Of a stretch of 64,000 bases of DNA, positions 53,548-64,000 are shown in pieces. Within the stretch, counting starts at the first letter, position 1, and each line of letters begins with the position of its first letter. The notes beneath the pieces are model-generated. The model had not been told where the DNA came from. It saw only the letters and a program-made list of their open reading frames with translations, and did no database searches. A program made the translations under genes and the position numbers. This DNA comes from Bradyrhizobium sp. KBS0727. GTDB taxonomy: Bacteria; Pseudomonadota; Alphaproteobacteria; Rhizobiales; Xanthobacteraceae. The stretch spans positions 2,413,501-2,477,500 of the forward strand of contig NZ_CP042176.1 in assembly GCF_005937885.2 (NCBI RefSeq), in the 5' to 3' direction.

Positions 53548-53628
53548 CTAGAGGCTGATGATGAACGCGCTTGCGGCCAGAAGAAATACGAGGCTGCCGG
53601 CCATGATGGCGAAGAATAATTTGTCCAA
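53548..53628 (-). CDS. Predicted 26-residue single-helix membrane peptide
   Basis: On the minus strand, TTG 53628 is preceded by GGAG at a spacing of 8. It opens a 26-codon frame, (M)DKLFFAIMAGSLVFLLAASAFIISL, ending at TAG 53548-53550. It is almost entirely one hydrophobic helix with a charged N-terminus, the usual form of small regulatory membrane proteins. It is convergent to dnaE2. The non-ATG start and small size keep confidence low; chance hydrophobic frames do occur. Confidence 0.4.
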   Translation of the reverse strand: MDKLFFAIMAGSLVFLLAASAFIISL

Positions 53629-53859
53629 GCGATCAACTCCGCAAAGCGCACAACGTCGGAGTCGATTAGAAGGTTTTGGCTGTGTCGATTCTTTGGCACA
53701 CGTCAGGCGAAGTTCCGGCAAGTCGGCCAGGCATCAAGGCAGCAAGACGACTTTTCTCGAAGTGTCATCGCGAAGCGACGGGCGCATCGAAATGCGCGGC
53801 GAAAAGCCGGTCCGGCGCGCAGATGATGCAGAGGATGAAGCGGGTGGGCGTCCGGCGTT

Positions 53860-54132
53860 TCAGCTCAGGAATTTCACGCCATAGGTCCGGCCGCGGCGCC
53901 AGACCACCTCGCAGGACTGGCGCTTCGGACGCTCCGGCATGACAGCCATCACGAAGTTGTCCCTGACATCGATCGGGGCATCGGTCATGATCTTGGCGCC
54001 GCCCGGCGAGACGTCCAGCACAAAGCATTCAATTCTCGTCAGGCCGTCGTCGCGCGTAAACCAGGCCGGCCGCTTGTTCATCTGGCGACGCGGCTCGCGC
54101 TGGGTCTTTGTCCGCAGTTCGTCAACAGCCAT
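53860..54132 (-). CDS. PilZ-domain protein
   Basis: Start at ATG 54132 (MAVDELRTKTQREPRRQM); upstream in-frame codons derive from a dispersed repeat and are unlikely to be translated. The 90-residue single PilZ domain has an RxxxR-like basic N-terminus (REPRRQMNKRPAWF), the LDVSPGGAKI segment matching D/NxSxxG, and C-terminal GRTYGVKFLS. PilZ domains bind cyclic di-GMP; many short rhizobial versions are of unknown partner. It is a single gene whose upstream region is occupied by the repeat at 54161. Confidence 0.88.
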   Translation of the reverse strand: MAVDELRTKTQREPRRQMNKRPAWFTRDDGLTRIECFVLDVSPGGAKIMTDAPIDVRDNFVMAVMPERPKRQSCEVVWRRGRTYGVKFLS

Positions 54133-54160
54133 GATGATCATCCGTCGTTGGACCCAATCG

Positions 54161-54265
54161 CTATGGCGCTTTCGAGCGAAATGGGTGCCGGTTTGTGTCA
54201 AGCAAAACGCGTTGAAATAACAGACCTGAGCCCGCTGATTAAACCAGAACCGATCAGGCTTCAGG
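54161..54265. repeat. Dispersed palindromic repeat (full copy)
   Basis: gcgctttcgagcgaaatgggtgccggtt...caaaacgcgttgaaa, then cctgagcccgctgattaaaccagaacc...aggcttcagg. It is the same modular element as at 59109 (forward) and 57603 (reverse). It lies 29 bp upstream of the PilZ start, so it may form part of that gene's leader. Confidence 0.75.
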
Positions 54266-54438
54266 CGATCGTAACAAGCCTCAGATTGACGGTGATTTCG
54301 TAAAGTCGCCTTAGCGTATTGTTTTCAAATTTAGCGATTTGTGCCAGGAAGATGCTCTCATGGTTTATTTCAACGGGGCGGCACGAAGCAGGTTTCGACC
54401 CTATCAACGCACTCGAGCGATGCCGTGATGCAGCGATT

Positions 54439-55416
54439 TCAATGCTCTCGATCGAACTCCGTCCGCATGTCGGCTGGCGTAACGCCGAACCGCTTCCGGA
54501 ACGATTTATGGAAATAGGATAGATCGTTGAAGCCGACCGTATAGGCGATATCGCTGACCTTGCGATGACGGCTCGCCTCATGCAGCAAAAGCCTGCGAGC
54601 CAGCAGCAGTCGTTGCTCGATAACAAACTCCGAAAACGTCGTCCCCGAGGAAGCGAACAGGCGTTGCGCTTGTCGCGCGCTGAGCGCGTTCGCCCTGGCG
54701 ATGCTTTCGATCGTCAGATCGTTCTTGTCCAGATTTCTGAGAACGTCGGCCTTCATGAAGCTCAGCCGCCCCGCCGAAGATTCGCCTGGCCCGATCAAAT
54801 CCTCCTCGCTGCGCGTTCCGAGCAAAAGACCGACGAGATCGGCCAGGTGCTGCGCCGCCGCCTTCTGAGCCGGCATATCCAGATCTCCGGCGACGTCGTT
54901 ACAAAGCCGGAAATAGCGATCGATCATCGTGTTCAAGGCCCGATCATGTCCGAGCGGTCGCGCCAGTCGGGTCTCCGCCATTGGTGCGACCTGCAAAAGA
55001 AGACGCCTCGGGAATCGCGCGGTGGTAAAATCTCCGCTCCTGGTAAGGTCCGCCGCGCCGACGACATTCATTTCGGTCAGGCACATTTGCCCCACCGTCA
55101 AATCGATCGCCTTGCTTCCCTGGGTTACGTGCACGATGCCACGCGTGGCCGAAATCAAGACCAGGTCGTCGCAGCCGTCATCCAGAAGATCGCGCGTCCG
55201 GGCAAAGCGGGCCGAGCCGCCTTTCGGTGTCGCGACGACGATCGAATGCACCTGCGCAAACTCGTTGTGACAGTCGATGTAGTCCTGCTCTGCCGGTCCG
55301 ACGTCCAGCCGGCAAAACCCGCGGCAAATACCCTCCCGCCAGGCTTCAAAGTCCGGTCCCTTGGAGGGACCCCGATGGAAGATCGAGAAGCGGTTCGGAA
55401 CCTGTGTCTCGCGCAT
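54439..55416 (-). CDS. AraC-family transcriptional regulator
   Basis: A 325-residue protein with ATG 55416. The N-terminal about 200 residues form an AraC-binding-like sensing domain. The C-terminal double helix-turn-helix occupies about 220-322, with LTIESIARANALSARQAQRLFASSGTTFSEFVIEQRL and KVSDIAYTVGFNDLSYFHKSFRKRFGVTPADMR, the canonical AraC signature. It is divergent from the ECF sigma gene at 55655; a 16-bp tandem repeat in the shared region could be its operator. The effector is unknown. Confidence 0.93.
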   Translation of the reverse strand: MRETQVPNRFSIFHRGPSKGPDFEAWREGICRGFCRLDVGPAEQDYIDCHNEFAQVHSIVVATPKGGSARFARTRDLLDDGCDDLVLISATRGIVHVTQGSKAIDLTVGQMCLTEMNVVGAADLTRSGDFTTARFPRRLLLQVAPMAETRLARPLGHDRALNTMIDRYFRLCNDVAGDLDMPAQKAAAQHLADLVGLLLGTRSEEDLIGPGESSAGRLSFMKADVLRNLDKNDLTIESIARANALSARQAQRLFASSGTTFSEFVIEQRLLLARRLLLHEASRHRKVSDIAYTVGFNDLSYFHKSFRKRFGVTPADMRTEFDREH

Positions 55417-55482
55417 GAGTTCGACTTTCCGGAAGGTCGATCAAGCAAAAATGATTTGTCGGCAATCAATTCAGCGTCGTCG

Positions 55483-55546
55483 GGTTCATGTCGTCCGAGT
55501 CACATGTTGTCCCGGTCACATGTTGTCCCGGTCACGTGTCGTTCCA
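55483..55546. repeat. Four 16-bp tandem repeats, possible operator array
   Basis: The units are ggttcatgtcgtccga, gtcacatgttgtcccg, gtcacatgttgtcccg and gtcacgtgtcgttcca. The two middle units are identical and the outer two diverged. They lie in the 238-bp divergent region between the AraC regulator and the second ECF sigma gene, where an operator would be expected. Confidence 0.75.
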
Positions 55547-55654
55547 GTCCCTACGCTTGACGCGACAGCCCACGACCACGGTGACCCATATTCGTAGCAT
55601 CTTCCTCGTAGCATTTTCCCGGTTGCAGCGAAAGGTATCTGTGGACGTGACGCG

Positions 55655-56317
55655 ATGACATCCGATGCGCAAGCCGGAGAAGAGCGCACGCGGCGTTTTC
55701 GAGACGCCGTGTTTCCGCATATCGATGATGCCTATACGTTCGCGAACTTTCTGATGTGCAATCAGGTGGACGCGGAAGATGTCGTGCGGGAATGCTATTT
55801 GCGCGCGCTGCGCCACATCGACAGCTTTCGCGGCCGGGCCATGAAGCCATGGCTGTTCGCAATTCTCAGAAACGTCTGCCACGCGAGGCTCGCCCGATAT
55901 GAGGCGTCGACCGATTTTGCCGATGGCGAACCTGTAATCGAAGCGCCCCTGTGCCGGCAGCCGGAAGCGTGTCAGCAGCCGGAAGTGCCGGGCGATTCCA
56001 TCATGCCGGGTCGGCAGGATGGCGCGCTGCTCCGGCGGCTCGTCGCCACCTTGCCGACACCGTTACGTGAAGCCATCGTGCTGCGCGAACTGTGCGGAAT
56101 GTCCTACGGCGAAATCGCCGAAGTGGCTGGTGTGCCGATTGGAACGGTTGTGTCGCGTCTCGCGGGGGCCCGCGCCATGCTGCTCGCGGCGTGGAAGGCA
56201 ACGGACAGCTCGGCCCGACGGCGGCCAACAAGCCCCGCGCGTGGGGATGTTGACCGGCAGGCTGCTCTCCGCGTCATGGGCCGCCCGCGCAATTCCGCTT
56301 CCGGCACGAACCGATAG
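55655..56317 (+). CDS. ECF-family sigma factor (orphan paralogue)
   Basis: A 220-residue protein with ATG 55655. Region 2 (DAEDVVRECYLRALRHIDSFRGRAMKPWLFAILRNVC) is closely similar to the sigma factor at 35299, and region 4 has MSYGEIAEVAGVPIGTVVSRLAGARAM. It differs by a longer Pro/Gln-containing linker and an Arg/Ser-rich tail of about 35 residues. No anti-sigma gene is adjacent: the next gene is a convergent SDR starting 5 bp from its stop. Control may come from the divergent AraC protein, which is inference. Confidence 0.9.
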   Translation: MTSDAQAGEERTRRFRDAVFPHIDDAYTFANFLMCNQVDAEDVVRECYLRALRHIDSFRGRAMKPWLFAILRNVCHARLARYEASTDFADGEPVIEAPLCRQPEACQQPEVPGDSIMPGRQDGALLRRLVATLPTPLREAIVLRELCGMSYGEIAEVAGVPIGTVVSRLAGARAMLLAAWKATDSSARRRPTSPARGDVDRQAALRVMGRPRNSASGTNR

Positions 56318-56321
56318 CGTT

Positions 56322-57092
56322 CTAGAAATTCACGCGGTTCGAGATAGCGCCGTCGACGATGAGGTTCGAACCCGTCGTGAACGCGGAGACCGGGCTTGCC
56401 AGGAACACGGCGGCGCTGGCGACCTCCTGCGGGGTAGCCATGCGGCCGGTCGGGTTGCGGGCCAGGGCTGCCTGATAGACATTCGGCGCGTTCTGTTCAC
56501 GCATGTGCCAGACGCCGCCCTTGAAGTAGACCGTGCCGGGCGACACCACGTTGACGCGGATTTTCCTGGCCGCGTATTGCCGCGCAAATCCCTTGGCCAT
56601 GTGGATCAGGGCGGCCTTGACCGGACCATACGAACTGGTGTTGTCGGCGACGGCAGCCGAAATCGATGAGATGATGACGACGGCGGCGTCGCCGGTCTTT
56701 GCGCCGCTTGCTTCGAGGAACGGACGCGCGGCCTCGAAGGCGTTGACGGCGCCGAGCACATCGAGCCGGAAATTCTGTTCCCATGAGGCGGGATCGCCGC
56801 CTTGCGCCATGGCGCCGGCATTGCAGAACAGCATGTCGACGCTGCCGAGTTCGGCGGCGACTCCTGATATCCATGATTTCAGCGCGGCGCCGTCGGTGAT
56901 GTCGACGGAGGCGCCGGCGGCCTTCGCGCCTTTGGCTTTCAGCTCGGCAACCGTGCTTGCGACCACATCTGCATTGCGCGCGCAAATCGCGACGCCTGCG
57001 CCTTCACCGGCCAGTGTGTCCGCAATCGCCCGTCCAATGCCACGCGTGCCGCCGAGCACGACCGCGTTTCGTCCCTTCAATCCCAGATCCAT
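56322..57092 (-). CDS. Short-chain dehydrogenase/reductase
   Basis: Start at ATG 57092 (MDLGLKGRNAVVLGGTRGIG) with aaagga upstream. The 256-residue classical SDR has the nucleotide motif G14-G-T-R-G-I-G20, NAG at 91-93, and the catalytic residues S143, Y155 and K159 (SSYGPVKAA). The late segment AVFLASPVSAFTTGSNLIVDGAISNRV is typical of 3-oxoacyl-ACP reductase-like members. Substrate is unknown. The gene is convergent with the orphan ECF sigma gene, with only four bases between their stops. Confidence 0.93.
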   Translation of the reverse strand: MDLGLKGRNAVVLGGTRGIGRAIADTLAGEGAGVAICARNADVVASTVAELKAKGAKAAGASVDITDGAALKSWISGVAAELGSVDMLFCNAGAMAQGGDPASWEQNFRLDVLGAVNAFEAARPFLEASGAKTGDAAVVIISSISAAVADNTSSYGPVKAALIHMAKGFARQYAARKIRVNVVSPGTVYFKGGVWHMREQNAPNVYQAALARNPTGRMATPQEVASAAVFLASPVSAFTTGSNLIVDGAISNRVNF

Positions 57093-57173
57093 TTTGTTTT
57101 CCTTTGTTGGCCGGCACAGTGTAGCGGCTATTGCGTCGCTGACGGAAGCGCTAACTGCCATGTCATTTCTATC

Positions 57174-57262
57174 ACCGTCATTGCAAGGAGCGAAGCAACG
57201 AAGCAATCCATACTTGCTTATGTGGCGAAGATGGATTGCTTCGCTTCGCTCGCAATGACGGT
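57174..57262. repeat. Dispersed palindromic repeat (copy 2)
   Basis: accgtcattgcaaggagcg ... cgctcgcaatgacggt, with inner arms gaagcaatccat / atggattgcttc. It is the same family as at 34411-34526, and lies between the SDR start and the end of the small membrane protein gene on the same strand. Confidence 0.8.
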
Positions 57263-57273
57263 TTGCATCTGAT

Positions 57274-57561
57274 CTACTCAGGTGCCGCGCCCACCGGCGG
57301 GCCGCCGGGCGGGCGGTGCAGGAAGGTGATCGATGCGAATGCGCCAAGCCACGAACCGACGGCGGCAAAGGCGACGTAGACCCAGTTTTCGGTGTAGCTG
57401 ATCACCGCATAGGAAGACAGCAGATACCAGACGCTGCTCCAGGTCGCCGCCGGCACGCGCTTGCGCGCCACCACCGCCGAGGTGAACATGACGTAGACCG
57501 CGTCGGTTGCGGCGGTTGCAAGCAGGACGGCCCCGGCCGTCACGGGATCGATGGCAGCCAT
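57274..57561 (-). CDS. Small membrane protein (95 aa)
   Basis: ATG 57561 (MAAIDPVTAGAVLLATAATDAV) has aagga just upstream; ATG 57576 is a five-codon longer alternative. Three hydrophobic segments are predicted (about 8-32, 42-60, 62-85), joined by short polar turns. A Pro/Gly-rich tail (HRPPGGPPVGAAPE) follows. It resembles small integral membrane proteins common in Bradyrhizobium, but no characterised family was recognised. It lies upstream of the SDR on the same strand, with a palindromic repeat between. Confidence 0.75.
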   Translation of the reverse strand: MAAIDPVTAGAVLLATAATDAVYVMFTSAVVARKRVPAATWSSVWYLLSSYAVISYTENWVYVAFAAVGSWLGAFASITFLHRPPGGPPVGAAPE

Positions 57562-57602
57562 TGCAGTTCCTTCCATGGTCGGGCACAGAGCTTCAGTTTT
57601 GT

Positions 57603-57692
57603 TTTGACGCGTTTTCTACCGCAGATAAGTCTACGCAATCTGCGCAAGCTTGATTGCCACGCGAACCGGCGTCCACTTCGCTCGAAAACGCT
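57603..57692. repeat. Dispersed palindromic repeat (reverse copy)
   Basis: On the minus strand it reads gcgttttcgagcgaagtgg...ccggttcgcgtgg, then an insert with its own hairpin (tgcgcagattgcg), then gaaaacgcgtcaaaa. It is the same family as at 59109 and 54161, and occupies the divergent region before the CoA-transferase gene. Confidence 0.75.
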
Positions 57693-57716
57693 ATAGCTTA
57701 GGAAAGCGGAACGGTG

Positions 57717-59111
57717 ATGCAAAGCACAACAGAAATCCTCGCCGATATCTGGACGTCGGCCGGCGGCGATCCGGCCGCGCTAAACGCAATCAGGCTGACC
57801 GGAGACGAGGCGCAATTGCCGTCCTCGTTCCGCGTCGCCGCCGCAGCAGGGGCGAGTGTTGCCGCGACCGGCCTCGCGGCCGCCGAGATATGGAAACTGC
57901 GCAGCGGCGAGGTCCAGGACGTAGCGGTCGACATGCGTCATGCCGTGGTCGAGTGTCGGAGCGAGCGTTATCTGCGCGTCGACGGCAAGCCGCCGCCGCC
58001 GGCCTGGGATGCGATCGCGGGAGTCTATCAAGCGCGCGACGGCTTCGTGCGGCTGCACACCAATTTTCCCCATCACCGCGACGCCGTCTGCCAGGTGTTG
58101 AATTGCAAGCCGGAGCGCGACGAAGTGCAGGCCGCGCTGATGCAATGGGACGGCGAGGCGTTCGAGACGGCGGCCTACACCGCCGGCGCCGTCGTCGCCT
58201 TCATGCGCTCGCACGATGAATGGTCGGCGACAGCGCACGCGAAGGCGCTGGCGCCATTGCCGCTGATCTCTATCACCAAAATCGGCGAGGCGGCGCCAAA
58301 ACCCTGGCCGGCGGGCGATCGGCCGCTGTCGGGCATCCGCGTACTCGACCTGTCGCGCGTGATCGCGGGACCGGTTGCGGGACGCACGCTCGCCGCCCAT
58401 GGCGCCGATGTGCTGTTGATCTCAGGCCCTGATCTGCCCGCCATCCCCTGGCTCACCATCGACACCGGTCGCGGCAAGCTGACGAGTTTTGTCGAACTGA
58501 AGAGCGAGCAGGGCCGCGGCGTGTTGCGCGATCTGCTGAAGGATGCGGATATTTTTTCGCAAGGCTACCGGCCGCGCGCGATCGCCGGTCTTGGTTTTTC
58601 GCCGGAACAGGCCGCCAGCATCAATCCCGGCATCGTCTATGCGACGCTGTCGGCCTATGGCCATGCCGGTCCCTGGGCGGAGCGCCGCGGTTTCGACTCG
58701 CTGGTGCAGACCACGACCGGGTTGAACCATGCCGAAGGGCAGGCGGCAGGCGTCGACGGGCCGAAGGAACTGCCGGCGCAGATGCTCGACCATGCCACCG
58801 GCTACTTCATGGCGTTCGGCGCCATGATGGCGAAAGCACGCCAGGCGCGTGAAGGCGGAAGCTGGCACGTTCAGGTGTCACTGGCCGGGACCGGGCGATG
58901 GCTGTGGGATCTCGGCCGGGTCAACGACGGGTTGGCGATAGCCGATCTCAAGGCGGAGGCGGTGACGCGCTTTATCGAGCAGGTGCCTTCCGGTTTCGGT
59001 CCGCTGCAATCGGTCCGCCACGCGGCGCGGCTGTCGAAAACCCCGGCGTTTTGGGCTCGCCCGGCGATGCCGCTCGGTAGCCACCCGCCAAAATGGCCGG
59101 CGCGCGGCTAG
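57717..59111 (+). CDS. CaiB/BaiF-family CoA-transferase with N-terminal extension
   Basis: Start at ATG 57717 (MQSTTEILADIWTSAGGD). The 464-residue protein has its canonical family III CoA-transferase start, PLSGIRVLDLSRVIAGPVAGRTLAAHGADVLLI, only at about residue 205, and the catalytic Asp at 358 (MLDHATGYFMAFGAM). The first 190 residues look like a second, C-terminal-type CoA-transferase segment placed in front (RYLRVDGKPPPPAWDAIAGVYQARDGFVRLHTNFPHHRDAVCQ), so the gene resembles a fused or permuted form. It moves CoA between carboxylic acids; substrates are unknown. Confidence 0.9.
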   Translation: MQSTTEILADIWTSAGGDPAALNAIRLTGDEAQLPSSFRVAAAAGASVAATGLAAAEIWKLRSGEVQDVAVDMRHAVVECRSERYLRVDGKPPPPAWDAIAGVYQARDGFVRLHTNFPHHRDAVCQVLNCKPERDEVQAALMQWDGEAFETAAYTAGAVVAFMRSHDEWSATAHAKALAPLPLISITKIGEAAPKPWPAGDRPLSGIRVLDLSRVIAGPVAGRTLAAHGADVLLISGPDLPAIPWLTIDTGRGKLTSFVELKSEQGRGVLRDLLKDADIFSQGYRPRAIAGLGFSPEQAASINPGIVYATLSAYGHAGPWAERRGFDSLVQTTTGLNHAEGQAAGVDGPKELPAQMLDHATGYFMAFGAMMAKARQAREGGSWHVQVSLAGTGRWLWDLGRVNDGLAIADLKAEAVTRFIEQVPSGFGPLQSVRHAARLSKTPAFWARPAMPLGSHPPKWPARG

Positions 59112-59210
59112 AGCGTTTTCGAGCGAAGTGGATACCGGTTCGCGTGAAGAAAACGCGTCAAATATAAAGCTGGAGCCCGGTTCTGATGCCATCAGAACCA
59201 TAAGGCTCCA
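59109..59210. repeat. Dispersed palindromic repeat (forward copy)
   Basis: It begins at the CoA-transferase stop with gagcgttttcgagcgaagtggataccggttcgcgtgaagaaaacgcgtcaaa, then gctggagcccggttctgatgccatcagaacc...ggctccagg. It is the most complete copy in the window, and the second half is the palindrome used as terminator after hpnG. Confidence 0.8.
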
Positions 59211-59367
59211 GGCGTTCAGCCCGTGTTCAGACGGTCATATCCAAACTTTAACCTCAAACACCAGGCCCATCCGTGTTTTTTAGGTTGTTTGAAACATCAA
59301 TTGGGCACTATTAGCGCACCGGTGAGGCAGTCTCCACCGGAATCATCGCTGACTTCATCCGGGTCGT

Positions 59368-60612
59368 ATGCTTAACGATTTTCTCAAGAGATTGCAGACG
59401 CTTAGCCGACGGCAGCAGGTCGTGACGGTTGCCCTGCTGGCGCTTGCCGGCTCGGCCGTCTACGGCTTCACCCAAACCGGCAGCACAAAGTACGGGCATT
59501 CGGAGGTCTCCAGCCAGTCCCGCAAGGGATTGCAGCGCTACACCCCGACCCCGGCCGAATGGGCCAGCCTGACCATTCAGCCCGTCACCGAACGGGCCTT
59601 CCGGGCCGAATACGTCACCGAAGGCAAGATCGCGATCGATGAGGATCGCTCGACGCCGGTGTTCTCGCCCTATACCGGCCGGCTCACCAAATTGCTGGTG
59701 CGGCCGGGCGACAGCGTCACCAAGGGGCAGCCGCTGTTCGTGATCGAGGCCGCCGACACGGTGCAGGCGCAAAACGATTTCATCGCCGCGATGACCGGCA
59801 TGAACAAGGCCCAGTCGGCGCTCGACCTTGCCAAGATCCAGGACACGCGCGCCAAGGACCTGTTCGAAGGCAAGGCCGTTCCGCTGAAGGACTATCAGCA
59901 GAGCCAGGCGACCCTGATTCAGGCCCAGAACGATCTGCGCTCCTCGCAGACGGCGCTGGAAGCGTCGCGCAACAAGCTGCGAATTCTCGGTTTCACCGAC
60001 GACGAGATCGCTACCTTCCAGCAAAAAGGCCGGATCAATCCGGAGTCGACGGTCTTCTCGCCGATCGCGGGCACCGTGGTTCAGCGCAAGGCGGGCCCCG
60101 GCCAGTACGTCTCCACCGGCGCCAGCGATCCCGTCTATGTCATCGGCGATCTCTCCACGGTCTGGCTGACGGCGTTTGTCCGCGAGACCGATGCCGCCAA
60201 CGTTTCGGTAGGACAGGATCTCAATTTCACCGTGATGGCGCTGCCGGGCCGGCCGCTGACGGCGCGCATCAATTACGTCGCCGCGGCGATCGATCCGGCG
60301 ACCCGGCGGCTGCTGGTCCGCGCCACGATCGACAACAAGGACGGTGCGCTGAAGCCGGAGATGTTCGCCAATGTCACGCTGTTGTCGGCCAGCGATCATG
60401 CGGCGGTCGGGGTGCCGAAGCAGGCACTGATCTACGAAGGCGACCAGGTCCGGATCTGGGTCGCGCATGAGGACAAGTCGATTGAGCTGCGTCAGATCAA
60501 GCCCGGCCTCGTCAACGGCGATCTCGTCGAGGTGGTCGGCAATTTGAAGCCCGGCGAACAGATCGTTACAAAGGGCAGCCTGTTCATCGACCGGGCTGCG
60601 TCCGGCAGCTAA
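59368..60612 (+). CDS. RND efflux periplasmic adaptor (CusB/CzcB type)
   Basis: A 414-residue protein with ATG 59368. One N-terminal signal/anchor helix lies at about 20-35. Lipoyl-like half motifs follow (FSPYTGRLTKLLVRPGDSVTKGQPLFVIEA and FSPIAGTVVQRKAGPGQYVSTG) around an alpha-helical hairpin (about 120-205), then beta-barrel and membrane-proximal domains. It links an inner-membrane RND pump to an outer-membrane channel. The Met-rich N-terminal copper site of CusB is not obvious, so the metal or compound is open. It sits 30 bp upstream of the pump gene. Confidence 0.92.
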   Translation: MLNDFLKRLQTLSRRQQVVTVALLALAGSAVYGFTQTGSTKYGHSEVSSQSRKGLQRYTPTPAEWASLTIQPVTERAFRAEYVTEGKIAIDEDRSTPVFSPYTGRLTKLLVRPGDSVTKGQPLFVIEAADTVQAQNDFIAAMTGMNKAQSALDLAKIQDTRAKDLFEGKAVPLKDYQQSQATLIQAQNDLRSSQTALEASRNKLRILGFTDDEIATFQQKGRINPESTVFSPIAGTVVQRKAGPGQYVSTGASDPVYVIGDLSTVWLTAFVRETDAANVSVGQDLNFTVMALPGRPLTARINYVAAAIDPATRRLLVRATIDNKDGALKPEMFANVTLLSASDHAAVGVPKQALIYEGDQVRIWVAHEDKSIELRQIKPGLVNGDLVEVVGNLKPGEQIVTKGSLFIDRAASGS

Positions 60613-60642
60613 CTCCCTCGCTCATTGAAAGCTCCGGTCTGA

Positions 60643-63761
<3,119 letters not shown>

Positions 63762-63774
<13 letters not shown>

Positions 63775-64000
63775 AGCCGGGCCGGATTGTCGACCAAAAT
63801 CTTCTTGCGGATCGCGGCGTCCGGCGCCCACACCGGAAGCTGGTTCAATAGTCGGCCGTCGTCGATCTGGAACAGCGGCGTGACGTCGGTGATCTTCTTG
63901 TCCGCCGGCGTCACCGAATCCGGATGCGGCCAATCGGTGCCCCAGACGATGCGGTCGACGTTCGCTGCGATCAGCGCCTGGGCAAGCGGGGCGGCGTCGG
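63762..64000 (-). CDS. Amidohydrolase_2 family protein, C-terminal fragment
   Basis: The minus-strand frame is open from the window edge to TGA at 63762-63764; its 5' part lies outside. The 79 visible codons include VDRIVWGTDWPHPDSV, the conserved metal-site Asp segment of amidohydrolase_2 enzymes such as 2-pyrone-4,6-dicarboxylate lactonase-like proteins, and end IRKKILVDNPARLYRF, the usual C-terminus of that family. The stop overlaps the convergent RND pump gene by 13 bp. Substrate cannot be told from this part. Confidence 0.85.

Noticed and set aside
53765..54028. 87-codon minus-strand frame near the PilZ gene
   Set aside because: It is a shifted-frame shadow overlapping the PilZ gene, with erratic Cys/Arg composition.
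55361..55597. 78-codon plus-strand frame through the 16-bp tandem repeats
   Set aside because: It overlaps the AraC gene start and encodes a simple repeat (VVPVT-like). The region is better explained as regulatory.

Overview
The window reads as chromosomal DNA of a Bradyrhizobium-like alphaproteobacterium (Bradyrhizobium/Rhodopseudomonas group). Supporting signs are the high GC content with strong third-codon GC bias, a full hopanoid region that includes the C-2 methylase HpnP, an imuA-imuB-dnaE2 mutasome with an alphaproteobacterial LexA box (GAAC-N7-GAAC), and several families of short palindromic interspersed repeats. No tRNA, rRNA, CRISPR array, intact insertion sequence or prophage was seen.

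Layout. 1-309 is the tail of a UxaA/GarD-type dehydratase. 468-7290 is a three-gene operon: transglutaminase-DUF2126, circularly permuted ATP-grasp fused to alpha-E, and a second transglutaminase. It is a predicted but uncharacterised peptide ligase/protease system. 7291-8255 is non-coding and holds two mutually inverted MITE-like units. 8256-10897 carries a DUF4399 protein, a class III cyclase fused to a formylglycine-generating-enzyme-like domain that lacks the catalytic cysteines, and a small orphan. A chemoreceptor follows (11207-12958).

13254-34396 is the hopanoid region. It contains eutB-hpnP-eutC, an HpnN-like RND protein, two small secreted proteins, the tightly coupled hpnC-hpnD-hpnE-shc(hpnF)-hpnG run, the divergent ispH-hpnH pair, hpnN, a DUF2147 protein and hpnO. 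Together these cover squalene synthesis from farnesyl diphosphate (HpnCDE), cyclisation (HpnF), side-chain attachment and processing (HpnH, HpnG, HpnO), C-2 methylation (HpnP) and transport (HpnN). IspH supplies the isoprenoid precursors.

34538-40173 is a stress and signalling block: an anti-sigma factor, ECF sigma factor, cupredoxin and Tat-exported metallophosphatase operon, a two-component pair, and a Gly/Met/His-rich secreted protein. 40432-46297 is metabolic: an alpha/beta hydrolase, a GMC oxidoreductase, an M20 amidohydrolase and a PiT phosphate transporter. 46659-53628 is a DNA-damage block with a truncated UdgX-type gene, LexA-controlled imuA-imuB-dnaE2 and a predicted tiny membrane peptide. 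Both imuB and dnaE2 carry palindromic repeat elements read through in frame. 53860-59111 holds a PilZ protein, an AraC regulator divergent from a second ECF sigma factor across a 16-bp tandem repeat, an SDR, a small membrane protein and a CaiB/BaiF CoA-transferase. 59368-63774 is a CusBA/CzcBA-type RND pair, and the window ends in the 3' part of an amidohydrolase.
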